DNA of 64,000 nucleotides from Chlamydia trachomatis A/HAR-13 (GCF_000012125.1 NC_007429.1:124001-188000); one strand, 5' to 3'; shown: positions 9,949 to 18,676, counted from the stretch's first letter. Notes: generated by a model not told the origin, from the sequence alone. Program-made: numbers and translations.

Positions 9949-11427
9949 GTGTGTTTGCGGCATTGGATGTGCTTTATTGGGATAGGCAGTCTTCTGTTAC
10001 CGACCGCTCTGCGAGCGACTGAACGGATGAGAAAGGAGCCTATCCCGCTCCTAGATAAGCAACAAAGCTTTTGGAATGTAGATCCTTATTGTCTGGAATC
10101 TATATGCGCTTGTTTTGTAGCGCATCGAGATCCTTTGAGTGCAAAACGGTTAATGTATCTGTTTCCTCAGCTCTCAGAAGAGGATGTATCTGTTTTTGCT
10201 CGATGCATTTTGTCTTCAAAGCGTCCAGAATACCTTTTTTCAAAATCGGAGGAAGAGCTCTTTGCAAAATTGATTTTGCCAAGGGTTTCTCTAGGTGTTC
10301 ATCGGGACGATGATTTAGCGAGAGTGTTGGTGTTAGCGGAGCCTTCTGCGGAAGAGCAGAAGGCTCGATACTATTCATTGTATCTGGATGTTTTAGCTTT
10401 GCGTGCATACGTTGAAAGAGAGCGTTTGGCGAGTGCTGCACACGGAGATCCTGAGCGGATAGATTTGGCAACCATAGAAGCTATTAATACCATCCTTTTT
10501 CAGGAAGAAGGATGGAGGTATCCTTCAAAACAAGAGATGTTTGAAAGCAGGTTTTCTGAGTTAGCTGCTGTTACAGATAGTAAATTTGGAGTTTGCTTGG
10601 GAACTGTAGTGCTTTATCAAGCTGTCGCCCAGCGGCTTGATTTGTCTCTGGACCCTGTCACCCCTCCTGGACATATTTACTTACGCTATAAGGACAAGGT
10701 GAATATTGAAACCACTTCTGGAGGAAGGCATCTTCCTACTGAAAGGTATTGTGAATGCATAAAAGAGTCGCAGTTAAAGGTGCGTTCGCAGATGGAGCTT
10801 ATAGGGTTAACTTTTATGAATAGAGGAGCTTTCTTTTTGCAAAAAGGAGAGTTTCTTCAGGCGTCCTTAGCTTATGAGCAAGCTCAATCATATTTATCAG
10901 ACGAGCAGATTTCTGATTTGTTAGGGATTACTTATGTTCTTTTAGGAAAGAAGGCGGCGGGAGAGGCTCTTTTAAAGAAATCTGCAGAAAAGACTCGGCG
11001 AGGGTCATCTATCTATGACTATTTCCAAGGATATATTTCCCCCGAAATCCTAGGGGTGTTGTTTGCCGATTCAGGGGTGACCTATCAAGAAACTTTGGAG
11101 TATCGAAAAAAACTAGTGATGCTTTCCAAGAAGTATCCAAAAAGTGGATCTCTTAGGTTGAGGTTGGCGACAACAGCATTGGAGCTAGGGCTGGTCAAGG
11201 AGGGGGTGCAGTTGTTAGAAGAGAGTGTTAAGGATGCCCCAGAGGACCTCTCTTTACGTCTGCAGTTTTGTAAAATTCTTTGCAATCGACATGATTATGT
11301 CCGAGCAAAATATCATTTTGATCAAGCGCAAGCTCTTCTCATTAAAGAAGGGTTGTTTTCCGAAAAAACTTCCTATACTCTCTTAAAAACTATCGGGAAA
11401 AAGCTATCTCTTGTTGCTCCGAGTTAA
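9949..11427 (+). CDS. Exported SirB1-like (transglutaminase-fold) protein with TPR-like repeats
   Basis: The frame is open from a GTG at 9907 inside clpB. The better start is GTG 9949: AGGA lies just upstream, and the translation then begins with a short basic segment, a hydrophobic core (CFIGIGSLLLPTA) and an ALRA cleavage-like end, a signal peptide. Residues about 165-260 carry the SirB1/transglutaminase-like pattern GVCLGTVVLYQAVAQRL and PPGHIYLRY with NIETTSGG, including candidate catalytic Cys and His. After about 280 the sequence turns into TPR-like helices (FFLQKGEFLQASLAYEQAQ, LLGITYVLLGKKAAGEALL). About 492 residues. Activity is unknown; envelope location is inferred. It probably co-transcribes with clpB. 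Confidence 0.8.
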   Translation: MCLRHWMCFIGIGSLLLPTALRATERMRKEPIPLLDKQQSFWNVDPYCLESICACFVAHRDPLSAKRLMYLFPQLSEEDVSVFARCILSSKRPEYLFSKSEEELFAKLILPRVSLGVHRDDDLARVLVLAEPSAEEQKARYYSLYLDVLALRAYVERERLASAAHGDPERIDLATIEAINTILFQEEGWRYPSKQEMFESRFSELAAVTDSKFGVCLGTVVLYQAVAQRLDLSLDPVTPPGHIYLRYKDKVNIETTSGGRHLPTERYCECIKESQLKVRSQMELIGLTFMNRGAFFLQKGEFLQASLAYEQAQSYLSDEQISDLLGITYVLLGKKAAGEALLKKSAEKTRRGSSIYDYFQGYISPEILGVLFADSGVTYQETLEYRKKLVMLSKKYPKSGSLRLRLATTALELGLVKEGVQLLEESVKDAPEDLSLRLQFCKILCNRHDYVRAKYHFDQAQALLIKEGLFSEKTSYTLLKTIGKKLSLVAPS

Positions 11428-11467
11428 ACGGAGCCTTCTAGCTATTTTGTAAATATTTTAACAATTT

Positions 11468-11503
11468 AGATTCTTCAAAGCTCAGCGAGGGCTTGAAGAA
11501 TCT
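11468..11503 (+). terminator. Hairpin downstream of the SirB1/TPR gene
   Basis: AGATTCTTCAA ... TTGAAGAATCT is an 11-base perfect inverted repeat with GC-rich inner pairs. Only a short TTGTT follows, so it is a weak intrinsic terminator or an mRNA end-stabilising hairpin. Confidence 0.6.
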
Positions 11504-11527
11504 TGTTCAGGTGTATTTGAAAAAAGT

Positions 11528-11555
11528 TTGTTTTAAATAGTTTTTTAGTTAGAAT
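11528..11555 (+). promoter_or_regulatory. Candidate promoter of the incDEFG cluster
   Basis: TTGTTT (11528-11533), 16 bases, TAGAAT (11550-11555), about 58 bases before the GTG of incD. The incD-G genes are known early-expressed genes; the precise promoter is inferred. Confidence 0.35.
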
Positions 11556-11612
11556 GGATGCCTAAATAATTTAAATCCGGTAGTTTTTGCGTCCGAAACA
11601 TTGTTTTATTAA

Positions 11613-12068
11613 GTGAGAAATGAGATCTGGCTAAAGTCTGTCGATGGTGAGGTTTATGCGAATAGCATTCAGCAAGAGAGGGTTGTGGATAGGATAGCTC
11701 TTTTAGAGAGATGCTTAGATCCGAGTAATTCATTGCCGACAGCGAAAAGATTGGTGGCAGTTGCTGTGGCCACTATATTGGCCATCGCTCTTCTAGTTGT
11801 CGCGGGCTTGTTGTTCTCTGGAGTGCTCTGTAGCCTTGTTTCTGTTGTAGCGGCATCTTTATTCTTCGGGGTAGGAGCTTTCCTTTTAGGAGGAGCTTTG
11901 GTTGGAGGAGTGCTGACTACAGAAGCTGTGATTAGAGAGCGGTTGCATCGATCACAAACTTTGATGTGGAACAACTTATGCTGTAAAACGGCAGAGGTTG
12001 AGCAGAAAATCTCGACAGCTAGTGCAAATGCCAAAAGCAATGATAAGACTCGAAAACTCGGTGAGTAA
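11613..12068 (+). CDS. incD: Inclusion membrane protein IncD
   Basis: IncD is inserted in the inclusion membrane by type III secretion and recruits the ceramide transfer protein CERT at ER-inclusion contact sites (established). The bilobed hydrophobic domain typical of Inc proteins is seen at about residues 49-110 (LVAVAVATILAIALLVVAGL, then VVAASLFFGVGAFLLGGALV), with short hydrophilic ends. Start is doubtful: the frame begins at a GTG (11613) directly after an in-frame TAA and has no Shine-Dalgarno. An ATG at 11644 is out of frame. The core from VYANSIQQERVV matches the IncD I remember; the N-terminal 13 residues may not be translated. First gene of the incDEFG run. Confidence 0.9.
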   Translation: MRNEIWLKSVDGEVYANSIQQERVVDRIALLERCLDPSNSLPTAKRLVAVAVATILAIALLVVAGLLFSGVLCSLVSVVAASLFFGVGAFLLGGALVGGVLTTEAVIRERLHRSQTLMWNNLCCKTAEVEQKISTASANAKSNDKTRKLGE

Positions 12069-12150
12069 AAAAGGGGCAAGCTAAAGGCGAGTCCGGTTTT
12101 AAAGATTACGCTTCATTGAGAGGCTGTTTTAAGAGTTTTTAGGAGGTTCT

Positions 12151-12549
12151 GTGGAATGCGTTAAACAGTTATGTAGAAACCATCTACGTTTAGACAACTT
12201 GACGGATCCTGTGCGTTCGGTGTTGACGAAAGGAACAACTGCAGAAAAAGTTCAGCTAGTGGTATCCTGTTTAGGAGTTGTTTGTTCGATTATTTGTTTA
12301 GCTTTGGGAATCGCTGCAGCGGCAGTGGGTGTTTCGTGTAGTGGATTCGCTATTGGATTGGGTGTTATCGCCATTCTTTTAGGGATTGTATTGTTTGCAA
12401 TATCTGCTTTGGATGTTCTAGAGGATCATGGTTTGGTGGGATGTCCATTTAAGTTGCCATGCAAATCGAGTCCAGCTAATGAACCTACTGTACAATTCTT
12501 TAAAGGTAAAAATGGAAGCGCAGACAAAGTGATTTTAGTAACTCAATAA
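12151..12549 (+). CDS. incE: Inclusion membrane protein IncE
   Basis: IncE binds host sorting nexins SNX5/SNX6 through its C-terminal tail and interferes with retromer (established). The 132-residue protein starts at GTG, with a perfect AGGAGG six bases upstream. It has the bilobed hydrophobic region at about 33-92 ([40 protein letters not shown]). The cytosol-facing tail after residue 100 ([13 protein letters not shown]) is the region that forms the beta-hairpin with SNX5. Five bases separate it from incF, so they are translated from one transcript. Confidence 0.97.
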   Translation: MECVKQLCRNHLRLDNLTDPVRSVLTKGTTAEKVQLVVSCLGVVCSIICLALGIAAAAVGVSCSGFAIGLGVIAILLGIVLFAISALDVLEDHGLVGCPFKLPCKSSPANEPTVQFFKGKNGSADKVILVTQ

Positions 12550-12553
12550 GACA

Positions 12554-12868
12554 ATGGGAGACGTAATGATACAGAGCGTGAAAACAGAAAGTGGGTTAGT
12601 TGAGGGTCATCGCGGAATCTGTGATTCTTTGGTACGTGTGGTGGGAGCGCTAGCTAAAGTTGCGAAACTCGTAGTTGCTCTCGCCGCTCTTGTTTTGAAT
12701 GGGGCTTTGTGTGTTCTTTCACTGGTTGCTTTATGTGTGGGAGCTACTCCTGTAGGGCCTTTAGCCGTTTTAGTAGCGACAACACTGGCGAGCTTCTTGT
12801 GTGCAGCTTGTGTTTTGTTTATAGCTGCTAAGGATCGGGGATGGATCGCTTCTACAAATAAGTGCTAG
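12554..12868 (+). CDS. incF: Inclusion membrane protein IncF
   Basis: Small Inc protein of 104 residues with a short N-terminal head and a bilobed hydrophobic domain (about 31-94: LVRVVGALAKVAKLVVALAA, LAVLVATTLASFLCAACVLF). The C-terminal tail is only about ten residues (DRGWIASTNKC). IncF is reported to interact with other Inc proteins and has no known host target I can state with certainty. Its ATG is four bases after the incE stop. Confidence 0.97.
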   Translation: MGDVMIQSVKTESGLVEGHRGICDSLVRVVGALAKVAKLVVALAALVLNGALCVLSLVALCVGATPVGPLAVLVATTLASFLCAACVLFIAAKDRGWIASTNKC

Positions 12869-12954
12869 GCAAAACTCGAAAAGCAGACTTCCTCTAGGTC
12901 TGCTAACTCTTTTAATGACAAGAAACGAAATTTGATAAAGGGATAGGGGGATAC

Positions 12955-13458
12955 ATGATCTGCTGTGACAAAGTCTTGTCGAGCGTACAATCAATGCCTG
13001 TTATAGATAAATGCTCTGTAACGAAATGCTTACAAACGGCTAAGCAAGCAGCTGTTCTTGCGTTGTCTTTGTTTGCGGTGTTTGCTTCAGGAAGTTTATC
13101 CATATTATCAGCGGCGGTACTGTTTAGTGGCACTGCTGCTGTTCTTCCATATCTGCTGATATTAACAACAGCTCTTCTAGGATTTGTTTGTGCTGTTATT
13201 GTGCTTTTAAGAAATTTATCAGCAGTTGTTCAGAGTTGTAAAAAGAGATCACCTGAAGAAATTGAAGGGGCTGCTCGTCCCTCTGATCAGCAGGAATCAG
13301 GAGGACGTTTGTCCGAGGAGAGCGCTTCACCACAAGCATCTCCTACTTCGTCTACTTTTGGTCTTGAATCCGCTTTGCGCTCAATAGGAGATAGTGTTTC
13401 TGGGGCATTCGATGATATAAATAAGGACAACAGCCGTTCTCGATCACACTCCTTCTAA
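12955..13458 (+). CDS. incG: Inclusion membrane protein IncG
   Basis: IncG recruits host 14-3-3 beta to the inclusion membrane (established). The bilobed hydrophobic domain is at about residues 31-84 (AAVLALSLFAVFASGSLSIL, LPYLLILTTALLGFVCAVIV). The 80-residue tail is rich in Ser, Glu and Gln and ends RSRSHSF, a mode-1-like 14-3-3 binding sequence with the phospho-acceptor serine near residue 166. 167 residues. It is the last gene of the incDEFG run and is followed by a terminator. Confidence 0.97.
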   Translation: MICCDKVLSSVQSMPVIDKCSVTKCLQTAKQAAVLALSLFAVFASGSLSILSAAVLFSGTAAVLPYLLILTTALLGFVCAVIVLLRNLSAVVQSCKKRSPEEIEGAARPSDQQESGGRLSEESASPQASPTSSTFGLESALRSIGDSVSGAFDDINKDNSRSRSHSF

Positions 13459-13483
13459 GGATGACATGTGATTCGCGTAGGAA

Positions 13484-13512
13484 AAAGAGGAGGGAGACCT
13501 CCTCTTTTTTTT
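13484..13512 (+). terminator. Rho-independent terminator after incG
   Basis: AAAGAGGAGG, loop GAGA, CCTCCTCTTT and a run of T residues. Lies 26 bases past the incG stop. Confidence 0.9.
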
Positions 13513-13608
13513 ATTTTGTAGAGTTCCGTTACTATTGGCACCCTGTGTACAGTTAGGATGAGTAGACTAGTTCTGCAGCCTTTTACAGGGTGTTATGTTT
13601 TGCATTGC

Positions 13609-13636
13609 AAAAAGCTCCTAAGACTAGGAGCTTTTT
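13609..13636. terminator. Bidirectional hairpin at the end of incA
   Basis: AAAAAGCTCCTA, a four-base loop, TAGGAGCTTTTT. The stem overlaps the incA stop codon (13624-13626) and has T-runs on both sides, so it can end transcription from either direction. Confidence 0.8.
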
Positions 13637-14445
13637 GTAGAGGGTGATGCAGACTTTCTGGGGGAGGAGAGCGTCTCTCTTATCTGGGAACACAGATCTG
13701 AGCTCTCTTTTCGTTGTAATGCAATTTGACTGGTAAGAGTTTTAGAAAGTTGTGAAAGTTGTCCAATTTCATCTCGTAAGCTATCACGAATTGTTTTTAA
13801 TTCTTCAATAACCACTGTTAATGATTGCTGGTTATGCGCTAATCGGCGAACTTCTTCTGCTAATGGGGTTAGGAATCGGATTTCCTCTCTTAATGAGGCA
13901 ACAGAGCCTTTAAGATCTGCTATGATTTCTTGCGAAAAAAGTTTGCGCATTTCTTCTGTAGAGTTTTTATACTCATCCAAAAGAGATTCAAAACCTTTAT
14001 AGTTATCTCTAAATCCTTGCAAACAAGAATAAAAATCTTGAGATACAGCAGAGAGGTCTTTAGATGTCGTTGCAAATTCTTTAGATAAATGAAGAAATTC
14101 TTTCTGTAGAACGCTCAGCATGAAATTAATTTCTTTTAGAGACCCAACTTCTCTTTGCAGATCCTGGTATAGATGTAGATTAGCGGTTTTCTGTAGATAA
14201 AGAGCATTCCCTGCTAATGAGATAATGAATAGGGCAAGAAGAACAATAGTGATTTGTGGAGCGATCAGAAAGCCAACAAGATGTCCCAAAAGAGCTAAAA
14301 AGCCTATTGTGCCTATAAGAATTAGGGAGGCAATGGCTGCTATTTTCTTAATTTTGTCCATCAAAGAAGGTTGAGGTACGCGATTGGCTGAGTAGGAAGG
14401 TGCAGGGGGAGATGGAGGAGTCACGATTAGAGTAGGCGTTGTCAT
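13624..14445 (-). CDS. incA: Inclusion membrane protein IncA
   Basis: IncA drives homotypic fusion of inclusions and carries SNARE-like motifs (established). Residues 35-85 form the bilobed hydrophobic domain (IAAIASLILIGTIGFLALLG, ITIVLLALFIISLAGNALYL). From about 90 to 250 the protein is one long heptad-rich coiled coil, including KEINFMLSVLQKEFLHLSKE. The Ser-rich tail ends SPSTKSS. ATG at 14445 gives 273 residues, the length I recall for C. trachomatis IncA; another in-frame ATG two codons upstream (14451) is possible. The frame is intact, which predicts a normal fusing-inclusion phenotype if expressed. Confidence 0.97.
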   Translation of the reverse strand: MTTPTLIVTPPSPPAPSYSANRVPQPSLMDKIKKIAAIASLILIGTIGFLALLGHLVGFLIAPQITIVLLALFIISLAGNALYLQKTANLHLYQDLQREVGSLKEINFMLSVLQKEFLHLSKEFATTSKDLSAVSQDFYSCLQGFRDNYKGFESLLDEYKNSTEEMRKLFSQEIIADLKGSVASLREEIRFLTPLAEEVRRLAHNQQSLTVVIEELKTIRDSLRDEIGQLSQLSKTLTSQIALQRKESSDLCSQIRETLSSPRKSASPSTKSS

Positions 14446-14565
14446 AGGCACTTTCTCATTTAAAGTTCGCTGAAACCAGATCCTATGGCTTTATATGATA
14501 AAAATTCTATGTAAAAACCAGCTTACATGTTTTCTAAAGCATTTGCATTAATATTGTTGACTGGA

Positions 14566-14763
14566 TTAACGATCAATTTCTGCATAGGACAGAGTAGAAC
14601 ATGTTGCATTGGCGATACGAAAGCACTGATTGCTATGGAGGGATTCAAGAAAATTCTTGTCTGCGCAGTGCAGAATCGCTTTGGGGTATGCCTGTCGTGA
14701 AATGTATGTAAAGAGAAAAGGAGGATAGAGGGAAACTCTTAGTTCCCCAAAAATAATTGCCAT
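14566..14763 (-). CDS. Small hypothetical protein (65 residues)
   Basis: I do not recognise it. The ATG at 14763 is preceded by AAGGAGAG with six to seven bases of spacing, one of the better ribosome sites in the window, which argues for translation. The sequence begins MAIIFGELRVSLYPPFLFTY, has four cysteines, and has no clear membrane span or signal peptide. It lies between incA and rpe, transcribed toward incA and possibly reading into it. Confidence 0.55.
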   Translation of the reverse strand: MAIIFGELRVSLYPPFLFTYISRQAYPKAILHCADKNFLESLHSNQCFRIANATCSTLSYAEIDR

Positions 14764-14846
14764 TGTACACTCTCCTTCTTATCGTAGAGAGTTAAAATTT
14801 TTGACCACAAGATTGAAGTGTATGTGCGTCATCTCTACAGAAGGAA

Positions 14847-15548
14847 ATGAGAGAAGAGGCCATGAAAAAACAAGGGGTGTTGGTAGCTCCATCTATTATG
14901 GGAGCTGACTTAGCTTGCATAGGAAGAGAAGCGCGAAATATAGAAGAGTCCGGAGCAGATCTTATTCATATAGACGTTATGGATGGACATTTTGTTCCCA
15001 ATATTACTTTTGGTCCCGGAGTTGTTGCTGCGATTAATCGGTCAACAGAGCTATTTCTGGAAGTTCATGCTATGATTTATACGCCTTTTGAATTTGTAGA
15101 GGCTTTTGTTAAGGCCGGGGCGGATCGTATCATTGTGCATTTTGAGGCAGCGGAAAATATTAAAGAAATTATTAGCTATATTCAAAAATGCGGAGTGCAA
15201 GCAGGGGTAGCTTTCTCTCCAGAGACTTCTATAGAGTTTGTCACATCTTTCATACCTCTATGCGATGTCATCTTGCTTATGTCTGTGCATCCTGGTTTTT
15301 GTGGGCAAAAGTTCATTCCTGATACGATAGAAAGAATTCAATTCGTTAAACAAGCTATACAAGTCCTAGGAAGAGAAGGAAGTTGCTTGATTGAAGTTGA
15401 CGGTGGTATTGATAAAGAGTCTGCACGAGCATGTAGGGAAGCAGGCGCAGATATTTTGGTTGCAGCCTCCTATTTTTTTGAGAAAGACTCTATAAATATG
15501 AAAGAAAAAGTTTTGTTACTTCAAGGGGAAGAACATGGTGCTAAGTAG
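14847..15548 (+). CDS. rpe: Ribulose-phosphate 3-epimerase
   Basis: Interconverts ribulose-5-phosphate and xylulose-5-phosphate in the pentose phosphate pathway. TIM-barrel signatures: VAPSIMGADLACIGREA, HIDVMDGHFVPNITFGPGV (metal and catalytic Asp/His), LEVHAMI, HPGFCGQKF and EVDGGIDKES with the phosphate-binding end. 233 residues. Two close ATGs (14847, 14862) are possible; the first gives the length I recall. Its 3' end overlaps efp by 14 bases. It heads a run rpe-efp-accB-accC with tight spacing. Confidence 0.95.
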   Translation: MREEAMKKQGVLVAPSIMGADLACIGREARNIEESGADLIHIDVMDGHFVPNITFGPGVVAAINRSTELFLEVHAMIYTPFEFVEAFVKAGADRIIVHFEAAENIKEIISYIQKCGVQAGVAFSPETSIEFVTSFIPLCDVILLMSVHPGFCGQKFIPDTIERIQFVKQAIQVLGREGSCLIEVDGGIDKESARACREAGADILVAASYFFEKDSINMKEKVLLLQGEEHGAK

Positions 15549-16092
15549 CCAACTCTCGGTAGGGATGTTTATCTCTACAAAAGATGGCCTATACAAAGTA
15601 GTTTCTGTTTCGAAAGTCTCAGGAAACAAAGGGGATACTTTTATTAAAGTATCCCTGCAGGCCGCTGGATCAGACGTGACAGTCGAGAGAAATTTTAAAG
15701 CGGGGCAAGAGGTCAAAGAAGCTCAGTTTGAGCCAAGAAATTTAGAGTATCTATATCTGGAAGAGGATAAATACCTATTCTTAGACTTAGGGAATTACGA
15801 TAAGATCTATATTCCAAAAGAAATTATGAAAGACAACGCCATGTTTTTGAAAGCAGGTGTTACCGTCTTTGCTTTAGTGCATCAAGGCACTGTTTTTTCT
15901 ATGGAGTTACCCCATTTCTTGGAATTAATGGTTGCTAAAACAGATTTCCCTGGAGACTCTTTATCCTTATCAGGAGGAGCCAAAAAAGCCCTTTTGGAAA
16001 CAGGAGTAGAGGTTTTGGTACCGCCTTTTGTAGAAATAGGAGATGTTATTAAGGTCGATACGCGTACTTGTGAGTATATTCAACGCGTCTAA
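15535..16092 (+). CDS. efp: Elongation factor P (first paralogue)
   Basis: EF-P relieves ribosome stalling at polyproline. The 185-residue protein has the KOW-like N-domain (LSVGMFISTKDGLYKVVSVS), with a lysine at the modification-loop tip (SGNKGDTF, where most EF-P have PGKG), and two OB domains. The C-terminal signature VPPFVEIGDVIKVDTRTCEY is present. Chlamydiae carry two EF-P genes; this is the one beside accB. It overlaps rpe by 14 bases, so translational coupling is likely. Confidence 0.93.
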   Translation: MVLSSQLSVGMFISTKDGLYKVVSVSKVSGNKGDTFIKVSLQAAGSDVTVERNFKAGQEVKEAQFEPRNLEYLYLEEDKYLFLDLGNYDKIYIPKEIMKDNAMFLKAGVTVFALVHQGTVFSMELPHFLELMVAKTDFPGDSLSLSGGAKKALLETGVEVLVPPFVEIGDVIKVDTRTCEYIQRV

Positions 16093-16104
16093 ATTGGGGA
16101 TAGC

Positions 16105-16599
16105 ATGGATTTAAAGCAGATAGAAAAGCTCATGATTGCTATGGGCCGTAATAAAATGAAGCGCATTGTTATCAAGCGTGAAGGTTTGGAGTTAGAGTTA
16201 GAAAGGGATACAGTCCCAAGTATTCAGGAGCCAGTCTTTTATGATAACAGACTGTTTGCTGGATTTTCCCAAGAAAGACCTATTCCTACAGATCAAAACC
16301 TTGGGAATCCTATTGTTAAAGAGAGTATCGAGAAGAAAGAAAGTGAGGCGCCTGCTCAGGGAGATTTTATTGTTTCTCCGCTGGTAGGCACTTTTTATGG
16401 CTCTCCTTCGCCAGAGGCTCCAGCATTTATTAAGCCTGGGGATACTGTTTCAGAGGATACCGTTGTTTGTATCGTGGAAGCTATGAAGGTAATGAACGAG
16501 GTAAAGGCAGGAATGTCTGGTCGCGTAGAAGAAATATTGATTACTAATGGTGATCCAGTCCAGTTTGGTTCTAAGTTATTCCGTATAGTTAAGGCTTAG
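16105..16599 (+). CDS. accB: Acetyl-CoA carboxylase biotin carboxyl carrier protein
   Basis: Biotin carrier subunit for malonyl-CoA formation in fatty-acid synthesis. The biotinylation site is EAMKVMNEV, with the Lys near residue 130. N-terminal 30 residues (LKQIEKLMIAMGRNKMKRIV) and a linker precede the biotinyl domain, and the protruding-thumb region SPLVGTFYGSPSPEAPAFIK is kept. 164 residues. Twelve bases after efp and three before accC. Confidence 0.97.
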   Translation: MDLKQIEKLMIAMGRNKMKRIVIKREGLELELERDTVPSIQEPVFYDNRLFAGFSQERPIPTDQNLGNPIVKESIEKKESEAPAQGDFIVSPLVGTFYGSPSPEAPAFIKPGDTVSEDTVVCIVEAMKVMNEVKAGMSGRVEEILITNGDPVQFGSKLFRIVKA

Positions 16600-16602
16600 T
16601 TA

Positions 16603-17976
16603 ATGAAGAAAGTATTGATTGCAAATAGAGGCGAGATAGCTGTTCGGATTATTCGAGCATGTCATGATCTAGGATTAGCTACTGTTGCTGTATATTCTAT
16701 GGCGGATCAAGAAGCTTTGCATGTGCTTCTTGCTGACGAAGCTGTTTGTATTGGAGAAGCTCAGGCAGCAAAATCCTACCTAAAGATCGCCAATATTTTA
16801 GCTGCTTGTGAGATTACTGGGGTAGATGCTGTGCATCCTGGTTATGGTTTCTTAAGTGAAAATGCAAACTTTGCTTCTATTTGTGAAAGTTGTGGGCTCA
16901 CATTTATCGGTCCTAGTGCTGAGTCGATAGCGACTATGGGAGATAAAGTCGCAGCTAAGCAGTTGGCTAAAAAGATTAAGTGCCCTGTAATCCCTGGATC
17001 TGAAGGTGTAGTGAAGGATGAGGTGGAAGGGATTAGAATTGCAGAAAAGATCGGATTCCCCATCGTCATCAAAGCTATTGCTGGAGGCGGTGGACGAGGA
17101 ATACGGATTGTTAGAGAAAAAGACGAATTCTACAGGGCTTTTACTGCCGCTCGGGCTGAAGCAGAAGCGGGATTTAATAATCCTGACGTGTATATTGAAA
17201 AATTTATTGAAAATCCAAGACATTTAGAAGTTCAAGTAATTGGAGATAAGCACGGAAATTACGTGTATCTTGGAGAACGAGATTGTACAGTACAAAGGCG
17301 TCGGCAAAAATTAATAGAAGAGACTCCAAGTCCTATTTTAACTCCAGAAATGCGAGCTAAAGTTGGAAAAGTAGCAGTGGATTTAGCTCGGAGTGCCGGG
17401 TATTTCTCTGTTGGAACAGTAGAATTTCTGTTAGATAAGGAGAAGCGTTTTTATTTCATGGAGATGAATACGCGTATCCAAGTGGAACATACTATTACGG
17501 AAGAAGTGACAGGGATCGATTTGTTAAAGGCTCAGATTAGTGTCGCTAAGGGAGAAAAACTGCCTTGGAAGCAAAAGAATATAGAGTTTAAAGGGCACGT
17601 GATTCAATGCCGAATCAATGCAGAGGATCCAATTAATAACTTTACTCCTTCCCCTGGTAGATTAGATTATTATCTCCCTCCTGCAGGTCCTGCTGTGCGA
17701 GTAGACGGGGCTTGCTACAGTGGTTATGCGATACCTCCTTATTATGATTCCATGATTGCTAAGGTAATCACAAAAGGAAAGAATCGAGAGGAAGCGATAG
17801 CCATTATGAAAAGAGCTTTAAAAGAGTTCCATATTGGTGGGGTGCATTCTACAATTCCTTTTCATCAGTTCATGTTGGATAATCCGAAGTTTCTTCTTTC
17901 TGATTATGATATTAATTACGTGGACCAGCTTTTAGCGTCTGGTAGCACCTTTTTAAATTTAGCTGATGGCAGCTAA
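16603..17976 (+). CDS. accC: Acetyl-CoA carboxylase biotin carboxylase subunit
   Basis: Carboxylates biotin on AccB using ATP and bicarbonate. Full-length at 457 residues: KKVLIANRGEIAVRIIRACH at the start, HPGYGFLSENANFA, the glycine-rich ATP loop IAGGGGRGIRIV (about residue 160-171), GERDCTVQRRRQK and FYFMEMNTRIQVEH. Forms the standard accB-accC pair, ATG three bases after accB. Confidence 0.98.
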   Translation: MKKVLIANRGEIAVRIIRACHDLGLATVAVYSMADQEALHVLLADEAVCIGEAQAAKSYLKIANILAACEITGVDAVHPGYGFLSENANFASICESCGLTFIGPSAESIATMGDKVAAKQLAKKIKCPVIPGSEGVVKDEVEGIRIAEKIGFPIVIKAIAGGGGRGIRIVREKDEFYRAFTAARAEAEAGFNNPDVYIEKFIENPRHLEVQVIGDKHGNYVYLGERDCTVQRRRQKLIEETPSPILTPEMRAKVGKVAVDLARSAGYFSVGTVEFLLDKEKRFYFMEMNTRIQVEHTITEEVTGIDLLKAQISVAKGEKLPWKQKNIEFKGHVIQCRINAEDPINNFTPSPGRLDYYLPPAGPAVRVDGACYSGYAIPPYYDSMIAKVITKGKNREEAIAIMKRALKEFHIGGVHSTIPFHQFMLDNPKFLLSDYDINYVDQLLASGSTFLNLADGS

Positions 17977-18141
17977 CTATTTTTTTTATTATGTAAATCA
18001 TGATTCAAGAACTTCCCTAAAATATTTTTTCGAAAGAAGTGTAGAAGTGTAAGGCTATTTTTGAAGGCAAAAAGAAAAGAGATCTTTTTGAAATTTTTTC
18101 TTTTCTAAATTCTTTAGAAGGCAAATACAGCTGCTTTTTGT

Positions 18142-18170
18142 TTGGAAAAAATAATCATCAAAATTATAAT
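18142..18170 (+). promoter_or_regulatory. Strong candidate sigma-66 promoter of rplM-rpsI
   Basis: TTGGAA (18142-18147), exactly 17 bases, TATAAT (18165-18170), about 28 bases before the rplM ATG. AT-rich upstream region. The best promoter match I found in front of a ribosomal-protein gene here. Confidence 0.65.
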
Positions 18171-18198
18171 CATTCCCTCTGATAAGGTGATTTAAGTT

Positions 18199-18651
18199 AT
18201 GGAAAAAAGAAAAGATACGAAAACGACCCTAGCTAAGGCTTCGGACGATCGAAACAAAGCCTGGTATGTAGTTAATGCTGAAGGGAAGACCTTAGGGAGA
18301 TTATCTTCAGAAGTTGCGAAGATCCTGAGAGGTAAGCATAAGGTGACTTTTACTCCTCACGTAGCGATGGGAGATGGTGTCATTGTGATCAATGCTGAGA
18401 AAGTGCGTTTGACTGGCGCAAAAAGAGCTCAGAAAGTGTATCACTATTACACAGGCTTTATTTCTGGGATGCGAGAAGTTCCTTTTGAAAACATGATTGC
18501 GCGAAAGCCTGCTTATGTTATCGAGCATGCTGTTAAAGGAATGTTGCCTAAAACAAAACTTGGAAGACGTCAAATGAAATCTTTAAGAGTTTTGAAAGGT
18601 AGTTCTTACGCACAGTATGAAGCTATCAAACCAATTGTTTTAGACGCGTAA
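18199..18651 (+). CDS. rplM: 50S ribosomal protein L13
   Basis: L13 of 150 residues. Signatures: [40 protein letters not shown], and the C-terminal [20 protein letters not shown]. Classic L13-S9 operon with rpsI. A GATAAGGTGATT purine-rich region precedes the ATG. Confidence 0.98.
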
Positions 18652-18676
18652 TTTGGGGTAATTTGTGACAAAGAAT

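Noticed and set aside
11669..12079. 136-codon reverse ORF over incD
   Set aside because: Antisense to the incD hydrophobic domain, no ribosome site, and no family pattern.
13527..13548. TTGGCACCCTGTGTAC as a sigma-54 promoter
   Set aside because: The -24 TGGCAC half is present but the -12 position lacks the GC of the consensus.
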